This document shows positions 44,262-56,672 of a stretch of 64,000 nt of DNA, in pieces. The notes beneath the pieces are model-generated. The model saw only the letters and a list, made by a program, of their open reading frames with translations. It did no database searches and was not told the origin of the DNA. This DNA comes from Acholoe squamosa. Lineage: Eukaryota > Annelida > Polychaeta > Phyllodocida > Polynoidae. The position numbers and the translations under genes were made by a program. How positions within the stretch are numbered: position 1 is the stretch's first letter; every line of letters starts with the position of its first letter. The DNA lies in contig OX439038.1 in NCBI GenBank assembly GCA_949317995.1, positions 35,655,113-35,719,112 of the forward strand. Reading direction: 5' to 3'.

Positions 44262-44781
44262 TGTGCAAGGCATTATAGGATATCGGAGGTCCAACTATTC
44301 TACCTTGCTAGGCCTACGAGAATGGGAGTTGCAGCAGATCGCCAGCTAATGAGTAATAGAAAAATAATAATGTATTTCATTGACAACAAAAAGAGGCCAT
44401 TACTGACCTATGCACAATAACTTGACTCGTCTTTCAAAGGATTCCAGACACTCTTCTATAATAATAGTTTCTATGAGCACTGCACCTTGTTCTAATCCTG
44501 GGTCATTGATTTATTCTAATAATGTTGCTAATATCACTCTAAAGGATTCATTGATAGGTAGATACATATTGGAAGCAAGATATTTACCAAACCTCAGATT
44601 CCCCAGGGCATTCTTTGTATACTTTTTTTTAGAATAAGCGATGGTTATATGTGTTATGTATGATGGCATGTAACATCACATAGGGGCAATATTCAATTTA
44701 ACCTTACCATTTTGGTTGGAGAGCTTTGATCATTATCAGGTAATTTGAATCAGTCTGTATATTTGATATGACTTTTGTATA

Positions 44782-44783
<2 letters not shown>

Positions 44784-44864
<81 letters not shown>
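44784..44864. repeat. (AT)n microsatellite, about 40 units
   Basis: Uninterrupted AT dinucleotides. The flanking ORFs of Tyr-Ile repeats are artefacts of it. Confidence 0.98.
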
Positions 44865-44867
<3 letters not shown>

Positions 44868-45639
44868 TTGTGGTTGATTGTATCTAAGGTAGATATAACT
44901 CTTGATTGGGACTTGACTTGATATGTTAATGTTGGAAGCATTCCTTGACATCTCCTTGACAGGAATGGCATGATACCAATGGTAGTGGGTAATCAAGCCC
45001 ATAGACTTTATGTCTCACTTTTTATAACAGCAATTACTAAGGTATGACAGGTTGTGTTTGCACCCAATGAAATATTAAGATATTATCTGTGTTCTGAGAC
45101 TCACATGAGATGCACATAAATCATAGACTGACCTGTCACCTCAACCTGATACATAAGCTGCTTTCAATGATACTATGCTGGTGTTATTTTGAGCCACAGT
45201 AGTGACAGTTGATATTAATTTAGGTCTGCAGAACTTGTATGAAGCGCCTGTATAATGTGTGGCTTATAGGTCATTTCAGGCTCTGGCTGCAGCTCAATGT
45301 ATATAACTTTGACTAAGGTCAAGCTTATAAATGGGAGTACCACACTATAGAATACGAGTAATCTGAATATTTGTAGGCCACTAGATATTGTTTATAGTAT
45401 CTTCGAAAATAAAAAAAAGGAAAATGAGTGGCTGGGTGATTTCCTTTTTTATGGGGACATTTTATGATAGGATCGTATATTTCAAGCAAATATAGCTTAT
45501 TAATATTTGAATCTCATTAGATCTACATATACACATGTACATGTACTTGGCTATGACATGATCCTTGGAATCTGTTTGGTTTACAAACAATACACTCATG
45601 ATGTCTATTGCCCAGCAATAGACACCTTTAGTAAAAAAA
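44865..45639. other. no feature seen
   Basis: AT-rich sequence leading into the right arm of the 22-kb inverted repeat. Confidence 0.5.
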
Positions 45640-46591
45640 AAAAAAATCCCCTATGATCACTAGAATACCTGGTGGTTTAAAATTATCTTTTCATTTCTGG
45701 AGCATCTGTGTGTCAGTTGGTAGGCTACTTGCTATGCAAAAGCTAGTATTTTCTAAACAATTACCAACTGCACAATTGTTAAATATAACTATTTCCTATT
45801 TTGGGAGGTATTTTGAGGTATAATTGTTTTTAAATACATTGAGTCCATGGATGCTTAATTATCATCAAATCAAAATGTCTGTTTATGAATATACTTCTCA
45901 ATATAGGTTGCTAAGTAAATTTGTTGTTGCTAGGCAATCAGCAATTCTAGGAGTAAAGTGAAAGCCTCAGATGTTTTTGAGGATATAAGACACACTACAA
46001 TTATCCAGTAAAGAAAATTTTTCCAATAGAAGATAATGCTGAAGTCGTATGTTTTCATTATACTTGCTATATCATTTTTTTCTACATTCTCTGATTAGCA
46101 CACCGTATTTTGGTACAATACTACATTTTTTACAATGGCATGGACCTTCTCAATACCAAAATGAGAAACAATATCCATGATCTCCATTCTGTAAGTCATT
46201 CCTAGGATAGGGCTTTCTTTGTTTGGAAAGGGTGCATTGCCAGCTAAAATTGGCTGTTGCTAGGTGACCGCTTGTCCTAGCAACAAGTGGTTGGTTGCAA
46301 TGTGATCATTGGGTCCAATTTAGGGGGGGTAGGTACCATTGGAATTGTTGTAAGATGAATGTTAGTGACATAACAGGTAGGTTAATGTGTATTTTAGCTC
46401 TTAAAAACGAGGCTAAAATTTCAAGAGATGGTTGTATAGAATTGCAAATTTCTCAGTGACTGCACAAGCTTTCATTGGTCAAACGTCACTTTTCCATACC
46501 CAGAGACATTGGACAACATAAAAAAACAAGTTGTAGCTATCAGTAATCTTATGAATTAAATTACCCCAGAGGCCCCCTGTGCTGCTCCTCT
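45640..46591. repeat. right arm of the 22-kb inverted repeat
   Basis: Inverted partner of 24270-25240. It includes the GGTTGCTAAGTAA and TTGCTAGGCAA region and ends at the AGAG-type terminus. Confidence 0.8.
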
Positions 46592-46753
46592 AATAGTACC
46601 CTGTTGACATTGTGCATTTGCATCTAATATTGGTTTCAAATGAGACATTAGTGTTTTCTCCGGTCATTTATATACTAATGAAAGCATCCCTTTGTGGCAT
46701 TGTGTGCTCCCCTGTTTACTAAAATAAATCTCGGGTGTCTATTGAGAAATTGT

Positions 46754-47734
46754 CCATTGTGTATCCTGGGTACAGAATGCGTCCATTGTGTATCCTGGGT
46801 ACAGAATGCGTCCATTGTGTATCCTGGGTACAGAATGCATCCATTGTGTATCCTGGGTACAGAATGCATCCATTGTGTATCCTGGGTACAGAATGCGTCC
46901 ATTGTGTATCCTGGGTACAGAATGCATCCATTGTGTATCCTGGGTACAGAATGCGTCCATTGTGTATCCTGGGTACAGAATGCGTCCAATGTGTATCCTG
47001 GGTACAGAATGCGTCCAATGTGTATCCTGGGTACAGAATGCATCCATTGTGTATCCTGGGTACAGAATGCGTCCATTGTGTATCCTGGGTACAGAATGCG
47101 TCCATTGTGTATCCTGGGTACAGAATGCGTCCATTGTGTATCCTGGGTACAGAATGCATCCATTGTGTATCCTGGGTACAGAATGCGTCCAATGTGTATC
47201 CTGGGTACAGAATGCGTCCAATGTGTATCCTGGGTACAGAATGCATCCATTGTGTATCCTGGGTACAGAATGCATCCATTGTGTATCCTGGGTACAGAAT
47301 GCATCCATTGTGTATCCTGGGTACAGAATGCATCCATTGTGTATCCTGGGTACAGAATGCGTCCATTGTGTATCCTGGGTACAGAATGCATCCATTGTGT
47401 ATCCTGGGTACAGAATGCATCTATTGTGTATCCTGGGTACAGAATGCATCCATTATGTATCCTGGGTACAGAATGCATCCATTGTGTATCCTGGGTACAG
47501 AATGCGTCCATTGTGTATCCTGGGTACAGAATGCGTCCAATGTGTATCCTGGGTACAGAATGCGTCCAATGTGTATCCTGGGTACAGAATGCATCCAATG
47601 TGTATCCTGGGTACAGAATGCATCCATTGTGTATCCTGGGTACAGAATGCGTCCATTGTGTATCCTGGGTACAGAATGCGTCCAATGTGTATCCTGGGTA
47701 CAGAATGCGTCCAATGTGTATCCTGGGTACAGAA
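46754..47734. repeat. 29-bp minisatellite, about 34 units
   Basis: Unit GTGTATCCTGGGTACAGAAT plus GC(G/A)TCCA(T/A)T. Almost all variation sits at two positions: G/A after GC and T/A after CCA. A run of one GCG-CCATT unit, two GCG-CCAAT units and then a GCA unit recurs near 46970, 47510 and 47650. Since 29 is not a multiple of three and the unit lacks stops in several frames, long ORFs of 230-390 codons open on both strands; none is a gene. Confidence 0.98.
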
Positions 47735-47959
47735 AGATTCCCTTGTGTTGCTTTTGGTACAGAAGGACTGCCTTGTAAATTTCTTATAGGTTTGCAATAG
47801 AACAGTGGTTTATATGGCCCCCAAGTGAGATGCTGCATTTAATCCTAAAGATATCATAGATTTCTGTGATAAAACCCATGCATCCATGGGTGAAGACTGA
47901 GTAGACATGCAAAGGGTCTGGTAATGGTCTAATAATATACAAAATGTAGTTAAGGTTGA

Positions 47960-48115
47960 CAGTGACGGATTCAGGATCTGGAAAAGGAGTAAGCGCGGCC
48001 CAAAAGGAGCAGGCGCACACCCTATTTCTGAGCAAATTTTGGGGTCCAAAATATGTAATTAAACTCTTAAGTACTGGGAAAAAAGGGGCACGCCCCCCCT
48101 CTAAATCCGCCACTG
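47960..48115. mobile_element. 156-bp hAT-like MITE
   Basis: TIRs CAGTGACGGATTCAG and CTAAATCCGCCACTG; CAGTGRCGGA ends are typical of hAT MITEs. An 8-bp TSD is not evident. Confidence 0.65.
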
Positions 48116-49880
48116 CTTGAGACACTCTTTGACGCTACTCTGCTGTGAGCCACAAAGTATTGTACTTTAGTTGTGCCTTCTGACACTATTCCTTGTACCC
48201 AGAATACACTACCGGTATTGCTTGTGTATCTGGGAGAAACTGAAAGCAGACAAATGGCACAGCCTACATGAGCTTAGCTTTGTAAAGTGAACACTCTCTG
48301 TTTATACGGGTTCTGAATCTATATTATAAACTAGTACTTTCATTCAGGGTAACTCCATAAAGAGCCCCCAAGTCCATATCCAGTATACCGTCATAAGCTA
48401 TGTAGGCTATAGTAGGGCATAATATAAAATATGAACTCCCGTCAATTGCAACTAATATAGCTTTTACAGTCTTGCTAAATTTTCCCTTAGAATGGCTGTA
48501 GCAGACCTAGCCCTTATTTCATAGGTCGAAGAGTCCAGAGGTGAATAAAGGTTTATGGGGCACCCAAATTGACGAAGAATTCCTGTACCCTATCAATAGA
48601 TATAAGACTAATAACGCTGCCAATTGAAAGGGACACACTGAGACAGTTAGACTCTATAAGTGGCTGTCTTGGGACAGCCACTGACCAGTCCATAGGGATT
48701 TATGGAGTGAAACCGTGGCTCACATATAAGCAAAGGGTATCTGCAAAAACTTTGACTGCATTTGATAGTTCAAAGTATGCCAAATGGGGCTCAAACCAAA
48801 TCATAGGTGCGCACATTGCAATAGATTTGATATCAGTGATTTTGTATGTTAGTTCACCTATCTAAAGGTCACAAAACTATAGCTGCCATTGTGTACTCTC
48901 CAGCTCCAATCAGTTTCTGTATTTGAAATGAGTATCATTAGATACATGGCATAAGATGTCATACTCTGAAAAGCAAAGAGGAAAGATATTGACATTAGAT
49001 GGAATTGAAAATACAGATTTATTTTACGATGGCAACTCCATGTTTTACCATTGAGTGATCTCTGTCTCAACTTGCCAAAAGTGAGACGATTCTCAGTCAA
49101 TGAGACAGTTGACGCATAATTAACATTGGCCAGTACCCTGACATGGAGTGTCAGGGAAGAATTGACTACCACCAACTCAAATAATGGTCCCTGGCCAATT
49201 CTCGCCAGCCACAATTAATGGACAATTAAGATGGGCCATCCCCTCCCCCATTAACCTTGTTCAGCTGAACGCCTGGAAGTGGATTAGATTTAGCTGCATT
49301 ACCTGAACCTTGGTTGGTTTTGATTAGGAAACATTCATGTTTGTTATTGTTTCAGGAATAATAACATTTTTGTGTCTTGCTAGCAGTGCCACTCCAATTA
49401 AGTTTTATGTTCCTCCTTATGGCTATCATCCCATCTTTGGGTTAAAACCCCTCTTACATTCCTATTCTAAATCTGTGGATACTAGGGCCTGTGCTTTGCA
49501 TGCCTTTATAGCATCAGCTGTAGGATGGTTTCTTAAAGGAGGCCTTTTTTTCGAAAATAGAAGCCCAATTCTCATATAAACGTGCTATGTGGTTAAGTGT
49601 GGTATCCTGGTAATATTCAGTGTAAAACCCCTCTCCTTTTAGGTCAATTCTCATTTTTGTCTATTCCTGACTTACATCCCTGATTGTGTAGTCTATATCA
49701 CTGACCCTACAGTTAGCCACAGTTTGGTAGTGTGGCTGCTTGTAAAGGCCTACCGGTATAATAAATTGCTGTGGACGTACACACTAGCTAATATTTCTCA
49801 AATGACAATATCTAACATGCGAGGCTAAAGTTTATGTCTGGTAGCTATGCCGATGAAGTAATCACACCGGAGATGGACAC
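48116..49880. other. no supported feature
   Basis: Three open frames of 80-118 codons occur (48569-48865 +, 48858-49214 -, 49337-49579 +). None shows a domain, and their composition is ordinary non-coding. Confidence 0.5.
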
Positions 49881-50050
49881 TTGATCTACTATGCCATAAT
49901 GCATCAGTTCAGCACACGATTCTGCAGCAGCTACATGCACATCCCAGCTTCAGGTTATTTATTAAGTAATCTTTCAGATTTCTACAAGAACTACAAACGT
50001 TTAACGACCGTCGGTCAGGTCCCAACAGTCCAGTTACTGTTGGCTTCCTT

Positions 50051-51170
50051 TTGGCACAAACAGACTTTGCTACGCTGCTTTATAAGACCAAAAACACAGA
50101 GTGGTCCGAGTCAGTCGCCATGTCAAATAGGTCAACATGTGCATCGTCCAATAATGGTGGCACCGCTGACCAAGGCACTGATCAGGGGGAAACCTCTGCT
50201 GCCAATGACTCACAGACAGTAAAACTGTCCACTGATCAACTCACTCAAATAGCGAGTATGTTGAAAGGAGAAATCCAATCAACAATTAAATCTGTGGTGG
50301 ATAAAGTGGTTGGCAAGCGCAAACAACATGCTCTCAGAGAGGACAAGAGTGACCAAGATGGAGGCAATGGTCAAGGCGCTGACCACAACACCGGCCAAGA
50401 TGGCGGTGACCCAGATTCCGGGGACAACCTGGACGCCTACTACAAGAGTCTGGAGGCGCAGTTAGAGGTGGGTGATCCCACAAGTAAAGATCTGCCAGAG
50501 AGATTTGTCAGTATCTTCAAGAAAGCTTGTGGGCCCTCTTTTGATCTTAGTATCATCAAAGAGAAGAGGGAAAAATTCCACAGACCCAAACTGAACCACT
50601 CTAAAGAATGCAGCATCTGTGAATGCACATGCGCTGGACAAACGCATGGCTGAGCTTCAGACCAACATGTCCGCCACCATGACAGCCATGGCTAGACAAG
50701 CTGCCGCCATGGAAGAGTTCAAGGCATGAGCTAAGCAGGGCACCAACCCTGCAGTACAAGAAAAGGCTGATACTTTCACTAAACTCGATTTCAATGCCTG
50801 TGACACTAACATTGTCATGACCAGAACCATGTCTGACATGACAAATCTGAGGCGAGATGTCCTGAAATTAGGACTATCAGAAAAAGTAGGTAACCAACTG
50901 ACTGATGAAAATCCACCAACACCACAGTGGTTGGGAGGAGATGACATCATCTCGGCCATGGATAAGCTTGAAAAGTAAGACAAAAATGTCAACAAATTCA
51001 AGAAGCACCAACCAGATGACTGGAGGCACAGGTTCTCACATGCTGGAGAGTACGCATCCAACTACAAGAAGGACAAACAGAATAAACATAAGCACAAGCC
51101 TAACCAGCACAAGAAGCCCAAAACTTCGGGTTTTCTGAAGGGGGGTCTCACTAAACCAGATGAGTGTTAA
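50051..51170 (+). pseudogene. DIRS retrotransposon gag-like ORF, broken
   Basis: The first part (to 50653) encodes 200 residues, rich in Asp/Gly/Gln (GGNGQGADHNTGQDGGDPDSG). After a frameshift near 50620 coding-like sequence goes on (MAELQTNMSATMTAMARQAA, then KHKHKPNQHKKPK) with stops near 50727 and 50976. Position upstream of a DIRS RNase H in the same orientation supports the gag call; no motif proves it. Confidence 0.6.
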
Positions 51171-51209
51171 TAATGCTTTGCATGAAAACATAATACCCCC
51201 AAGTGTGCC

Positions 51210-51994
51210 TATAGCTCTGTACAATAAAAGAAAAGTCTTTATCAGAGAGGTAGCAAAACTAGTGGGTCTTATGGTAGACTACTCTAAAGGTCTAGATTAT
51301 GGGGAGGCGTCTTGAGTTAGACAAGACAAAGGCTCTAACTAGAAATAGAGGTAACTTTGAGGCAAAGATGGAAATCTCCTATGAAGGACAAGAAGACATC
51401 TTTTGATGGCTAGAGAGACTAGACTCAGGCTGTAGGAAAATCAGACTACAGAAGTCTGTGACCACAGTTATAACTGACTCTTCAGACAATGGCTGGGGAG
51501 CAGTATGTGGAAATGATAGGACAAGAGCCCTATTGTCTCTCAAAGAGAGAGAAAACCATACAAACATCAAAAAAAGTATGGCAGTACTGCTATGCTTACA
51601 GATTTATGCCAAAGAGTATCGTAGCAAAACGATCAGATGTCTGTCTGACAATGCTACAGCAGTAGCATATGTAAATCACAAAGGGGGCTCTAAAAACCAG
51701 CCTTGTGATGACAAAGCAAAAAATAAATGGGAATTCTGTGAAAACAGAGACCTATGGGTCAAAGCAGCTCACATTCCAGGCAAGGAAAATGAGGAGGCAG
51801 ACAGAGCATCTAGAACTGCAGGGCATACTGAGTGGGAACTACATGACTCAGTCTTTGAACAGATTCAAATGAAATGGGGACATCACAGTATAGACCTATT
51901 TGCTTCCAGACTAGCATTCAAACTATACAATTATTACAGCTGGCTACCAGACCCTGGGGCAGCTGACACAGATGCAGTCTTTACCTTGGCCTAA
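51210..51994 (+). pseudogene. DIRS-type RT connection and RNase H
   Basis: The 5' part (VFIREVAKLVGLMVDYSKGL, then DKTKALTRNRGNFEAKM) is the RT-RNase H connection of DIRS elements, broken by frameshifts and stops. From 51458 a 178-codon frame has TDSSDNGWGA, SDNATAVAYVNHKGG, HIPGKENEEADRASR and then the DIRS-specific DLFASR..YYSWLPDPGAADTDAF-like end. RT palm and fingers, tyrosine recombinase and methylase are missing, so this is a deleted copy. Confidence 0.85.
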
Positions 51995-52360
51995 TGATAC
52001 AAATTTTTGGCATAAAGAGAACAACGGTCCCACCTGATTTGATCAAGTTTTCACCCGCCCTGTTGTTCTCAGGGTGGACTTCTGGTTTACCAGAAGACCC
52101 CTTTTTGGGAATTACCTTGTTACCCAGCTAGCTTTAAAGGGGGGCTAGCACAGTGATTTGCAACATGGGTACCTACCAAAAGAACGTGAACAAATCCGTG
52201 GGACCCAGCAAAAAATTTGCGACGACCTGATTGGTCGAGGGTTGGTCACATGACTTGTCAACGCAGGTACGTCTTATCCATGCTAGCCACCCTTTAAATA
52301 CTGATGCATTATGGGATAGTAGATCACATGTCCATCTCCGTTGTTCTCTTTGTCGGCAGT
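51995..52360. other. 3' flank of the DIRS remnant with inverted motif
   Basis: AAAGAGAACAACGG (about 52005) recurs inverted as CCGTTGTTCTCTTTG (about 52337), and GTTGTTCTC appears again at 52063. These may be remains of DIRS terminal or complementary regions. Also CAGCAAAAAATTTGCGACGA near 52206. Confidence 0.4.
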
Positions 52361-52872
52361 TAAACAACCCTTATAAACTTTAAGTCAAACTTCACCTTTT
52401 ACCAAGGTAAGTTTTGTTTAACTTATACATTTTCTCAGCTTTTAAGTTTTTAAAAGAAATGTGATTGCGATTTGATTATGGGTTACAGTGAGAAACAGAT
52501 TGCACAAACTAGAATTAACAAACGTGCATCCATCTCTCTAGGATATGTATATGTTGTGATTAAGTAACATTAAATTGATGAATGTAATATACAATAATTT
52601 CATTATCGAGACTGTAAGGTTCATTTCGGCTGCAAAAAGAGAGGCAGACTGTCAAAAACAATTCAATCCAGAGTTGAGTCATCTCCATTAAATATCTGTA
52701 GTTAAGGGTGCAAATCATTTCACTTGGCCATATTGTATTGTTAAAAGACAACTCTAGTTATAATGATAGAACCTATATAGGATTATATAGATAGTACAGG
52801 TGAATGTTATTCCTCCACTGACGTCGTGCATGTCCATTATAGGACCTGTAGTTGCAATATATGATATCTATG

Positions 52873-52876
<4 letters not shown>
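52361..52876. other. no feature seen
   Basis: AT-rich, no coding signal. Confidence 0.5.

Positions 52877-52932
<56 letters not shown>
52877..52932. repeat. (CT)n microsatellite
   Basis: About 28 CT dinucleotides without interruption. Confidence 0.97.
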
Positions 52933-52935
<3 letters not shown>

Positions 52936-53870
52936 CCTCTCTCAAATGAAATTACTAATACATGTTTATGTGTATATTCTCTATCTAATTTCCAGGGAGC
53001 TGAACACGTCAGCGTCCACAGCTGCTCGGTGGACCATGAAGGGCTGAGTTTGCATATAGAACCACCATCAGACATATGAGTTGAACCCTCACACACACAA
53101 CTAAGCACTAGCGTCTTGTATTAAACTTAAACTTTGATGGTTGTGTCTATGATTCATGTTAGACATCATGCTGATTTTACTGTGGCAGTGCCAGTGGGTT
53201 ATTTGCTGGTGTTCCCTTGGTGCATCATGCTAACCGTTTGGCAGAGTATCAGTCCTGTCGGGTAGGTACTGTAAACCCCTGTCATAAGCCGATTTTCTTT
53301 TGGTAATCTTTAGACTTCCCCTAAGAGAAGTGAAGAGATTCACTCTGCCTGGTCTTGTTAGAGATTTGTGCCTTATATAAGTGATCTTGACAAAACCTTT
53401 AACAAGGTTTCGTGGATGCCTTACCCTTCAAGGGCAGAGGAAAAATGAGTGCCCTGGTCATGGGGATGGCCTCTGAAAAAAGTATAGTTCCTAGAGGACG
53501 AGCCTATTTTCAATTCCTATACAAATCCTATATAATGGGCGTTGACTATAGTCGACGCTAGGCCTACCATGGTGTTGACTATAGTTGATGCTAGCCCTTA
53601 ATGGGTTAAGGGTGGTATCATCAATTTAAGTGTATGGAAACACAGATAAGCCAGGAGGGACTTCATGGCCTTGTCCCCTTTATGTAACATTAATAATTTC
53701 ACCATGCCTATTCCATATTTTTATGGTTGCTGAGATGTCTGGATACCGCTACTAGAGTATACTAAATTGTACAGACTTATCGTGTGCGCAGACCTAACAT
53801 TTTGATATCAAATAACCCATATATTGATAGATTTTACTCTTGTATGGACATGGATGGGGGGGGGGTCTAG
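52933..53870. other. no gene; one near-palindrome
   Basis: GCGTTGACTATAGTCGACGC (about 53528) is a near-perfect palindrome, echoed by GTTGACTATAGTTGATGC 45 bp on. Nothing else supported. Confidence 0.5.
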
Positions 53871-54056
53871 TATTCCCTCTATTGAGGTTGCCCATAATCC
53901 TTTCTGTTCTAGGAGGTTTCCTGTAAATAACCATAAGTAGGTCAGTCACGTGACCTAGTCTGGCCAATGGCATTAGTCACGTGACTGACCTACTTATGTT
54001 AATTAACAGGAAACCTAGAACAGAAAGGATTATCGGCAACCTCAATTGAGGGAATA
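53871..54056. mobile_element. 186-bp foldback MITE
   Basis: Arms of about 80 bp (from TATTCCCTCTATTGAGGTTG to GTAGGTCAGTCACGTGAC) pair with the right half (GTCACGTGACTGACCTAC to CAATTGAGGGAATA) around a ~20-bp loop. No certain TSD. Confidence 0.85.
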
Positions 54057-56218
54057 TTGTGCACTTTGTGTTTTAGAATTGGCACTATACTAAGTAGACT
54101 TTCATCATGCGATGCGCGATAATAGGGTATTTTGAGAGAATCTCGATCTATTCTCACTCATATTTGATGTCATTCCACCTAATTGAGTATGGTAAGTGCG
54201 AATACAACATTTTTAATGCTGTTACATGTTAGATTGATGTGTGGGTAAGCTCCATATTTGATAGGATTAAAGAAATAAGACATTTTCTGGTGCTGCTTGT
54301 GAACCCACATGGTGGCGACATTGGATGTAACATTTGAAATACTTAAAATTCCCTGACAGCTTAGCACAATACACCAAAATTTAGCTTTTAATATAAAAGT
54401 CAGGCTCGATTGTTTTAAATCGCCATGGCAACCACCACACTGATTTTGAGCAGTGAGACCTGACTAGTGTACGAATACACTATATGGTCATTTCACCCCC
54501 ATAACCCTCCACTGTTTTCTTGATATCAATAAAAAATTGACTCTGGACTAAAGAAAAACACTTCCTGATTATTTTGATACCAAATAACCATGGGTTTAAG
54601 CCTTTCTCTCCTCACAAATGGTCCGAATTCCTTCAAATAACAAAATTTCTGAGGAACTATTCGGCCATTCTACCCGGAAGTGGCTGAATTAGGGCGGTAC
54701 CACCTGAACAGAAAAGGTGATTTTTTTGGTTACCATAGTTATCAGAATATTACTCCATGAAAAACTTCTTTTGAGTGCTCTGAGCAATAAATAAGCCCAA
54801 AATTCTGCCTGTATACCATGTTTTCCCTATAAATTGGGCTTAATTTGCCCATGCTAGGCTGTGCTGAGCTCAAAATCCCCAAAAAATTGATTTGGCCATA
54901 AATTCTCAAGCAGTCATAGCAAAAAATCTAGACTGACTTTGTTATGTCCAACATACATTAAAATGCAGCTAATAACATCTATTTTATGTAGGAATGCCCC
55001 ACTAAACTCTCAGGAAATTAGAGAATTGGTAGAATTAGCTCAAAGGCCCAATAATGGGCATTTTAAGTTATCATTTTTAGGGTCAAAATGGGCTATTTTG
55101 GGTCAAAATAGGCCCTGGAGATGAATGTTATGTTGCCATAGCAACTCATAACAACTTATGGAATTCTCACATATTTGATGTCCAGGTTATTGCATGATAC
55201 ATTGCCTTGATATTTGTTATTATAGATGCTACGTAGATGTAAAAATTCACTGTTTTTCATCAAATTTTATATACAAATGAAATATTCCATGGAATGCCAC
55301 TAACAGCTGACACAGGGAACGAATAGGCTCAAGGGCAGTATTTTCTAAAAATCAGGGGACTACAGAGCCAAATCATGATCCATGAGTTGTTATGATGAAA
55401 ATAATTATGAGGACAATGAGCTGGTCAAACAAAAATATAGGCCTAGAGGGTAGGCCAACATTTCGTAGAATTTTTGGTAAGGTGCCGGTACTATTGCTTT
55501 ACATCAAAAGTTTTCACTTGAAATTTACAAACTAAATTCAAGTTCACATACATACGGGACTATATCTTAAAATCCTGTGAAATTTCCTTTAAAATTAGGC
55601 TGAGTTGATTAGAGGGCGGACATTTCTCTCAGTATAATTGTTGATTTCTAAAGAAATGACAATGATATGACATCCCTCATAGGAAAAGGACAGCTCATAT
55701 CTGTCATTTTTATTTGGACAAAATAATGACATGACAATGACAAGACTATGACGAGGATTTTTATTGAAACGCTCATGTCAGGATATGACATGACTATGAT
55801 GAAATATGGAGGATATGACCAGATATGACACATATTGGAGGATATGACTCTGATTGAAACGCTTCCCAGGTAATGCCTTAAATGATTTGCCCAATAGCAG
55901 TAACAAGCAAGCGAAGCAAGCCTTTAAAACTTAAAAACGTAAATACTGTAGAGTGGGGACCGGGATGTCACTTCTGGTTGGCGAAGAACTTATTATTCTT
56001 GAAATTGATCATTATTTCTTTTATTCTGGTCACATTTAGCATTTAAATAATATATTAAGTTAATTATGTGGATTGGACAGGAATCACCATGTTTAGTCAG
56101 AATTTTCACTATTTACGAAACCACCTTGGTACCCAATTCTGTATGTAGATTTGAAATCCTGCACATGTGCAATGTCTACTTCCGGCTTCTTTGTCTATTT
56201 GAATCGGCGCTCGTAGCA
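54057..56218. other. no gene; short ATGAC-rich stretch
   Basis: At about 55650-55860 there is an irregular run of ATGACATGAC- and GGATATGAC-like units. Otherwise no feature seen. Confidence 0.5.
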
Positions 56219-56228
56219 ACGGTAAATA

Positions 56229-56550
56229 TTGGCTGGTTCCTGGCCCCACCTCTCTCGCTCAGTATGGTGCAGGTAGCTACCAACTGACCTTGTGATGTCA
56301 CAAGCTCTCCTAGAACTCGTGACGTCACAGAATATCATTATCATATATTATGATTTGCATATCACTCTTCAAGCATTGGCAAACTACAAAGCTTTGGTAT
56401 AGGCGAGTGAGGCACGCGCATGTGCATGCCCATGTACGTGCCTCACTCACCTATACCAAGGCTTTGTAGTTTACCAATGCTTGGAGTTGTCCTATATTGC
56501 TAGCTACCTGCCCCATACTGACCGAGAGAGGTGGGGCCGGGAACCAGCCA
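56229..56550. mobile_element. 322-bp nested foldback element with 10-bp TSD
   Basis: The perfect TSD ACGGTAAATA lies at 56219-56228 and 56551-56560. Outer arms TGGCTGGTTCCTGGCCCCAC and GTGGGGCCGGGAACCAGCCA are inverted. An inner hairpin (about 56371-56482; CAAGCATTGGCAAACTAC against GTAGTTTACCAATGCTTG) has ~47-bp arms and a ~20-bp loop. The TSD length suggests a Mutator-like (MULE) element. Confidence 0.85.
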
Positions 56551-56672
56551 ACGGTAAATAATTCCTTATTTCATTGAATTAAAAGGTGCTGTTGTGTCAA
56601 TCTATGCATACAAAATACAGGTATTTATTCAATCCTTTCAATACATTTCATATTTCATCTGATACTTAATTA

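Larger units (their letters stand above)
24270..46591. mobile_element. 22-kb interval bounded by ~1-kb inverted repeats
   Basis: The left arm (24270 to about 25240) is an inverted copy of the right arm (about 45640 to 46591). Matching blocks include GACGTTTGACCAATGAAAGC, ATTTTAGCCTCGTTTTTAAG, AATGACTTACAGAATGG and ATGCTGAAGTCGTATG-type stretches, at roughly 80-85 per cent identity by eye. Ends begin AGAG(GAG)CAGCA, and the 6-bp flanks are TATAGT and AATAGT. That is compatible with Polinton/Maverick-like ends (5'-AG, 6-bp TSD), but no Polinton gene is present. Its interior is made of later insertions. Confidence 0.7.

Noticed and set aside
44736..45002. Tyr-Ile repeat protein
   Set aside because: Translation of the (AT)n microsatellite.
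24270..46591. Confident Polinton call
   Set aside because: Only the ends and TSD length fit; no Polinton gene is visible and the TSD is 5 of 6.
46754..47734. CRISPR-like array
   Set aside because: The 29-bp units abut directly with no spacers, and this is a eukaryotic minisatellite.
46675..47838. Long ORFs (230-390 codons) on both strands
   Set aside because: They are the 29-bp minisatellite read in every phase; the unit has no stop in several frames. No conserved start, domain or codon bias.
48569..49579. Three ORFs of 80-118 codons as host genes
   Set aside because: No domain, no splice context, ordinary base composition; frames of this length occur by chance.
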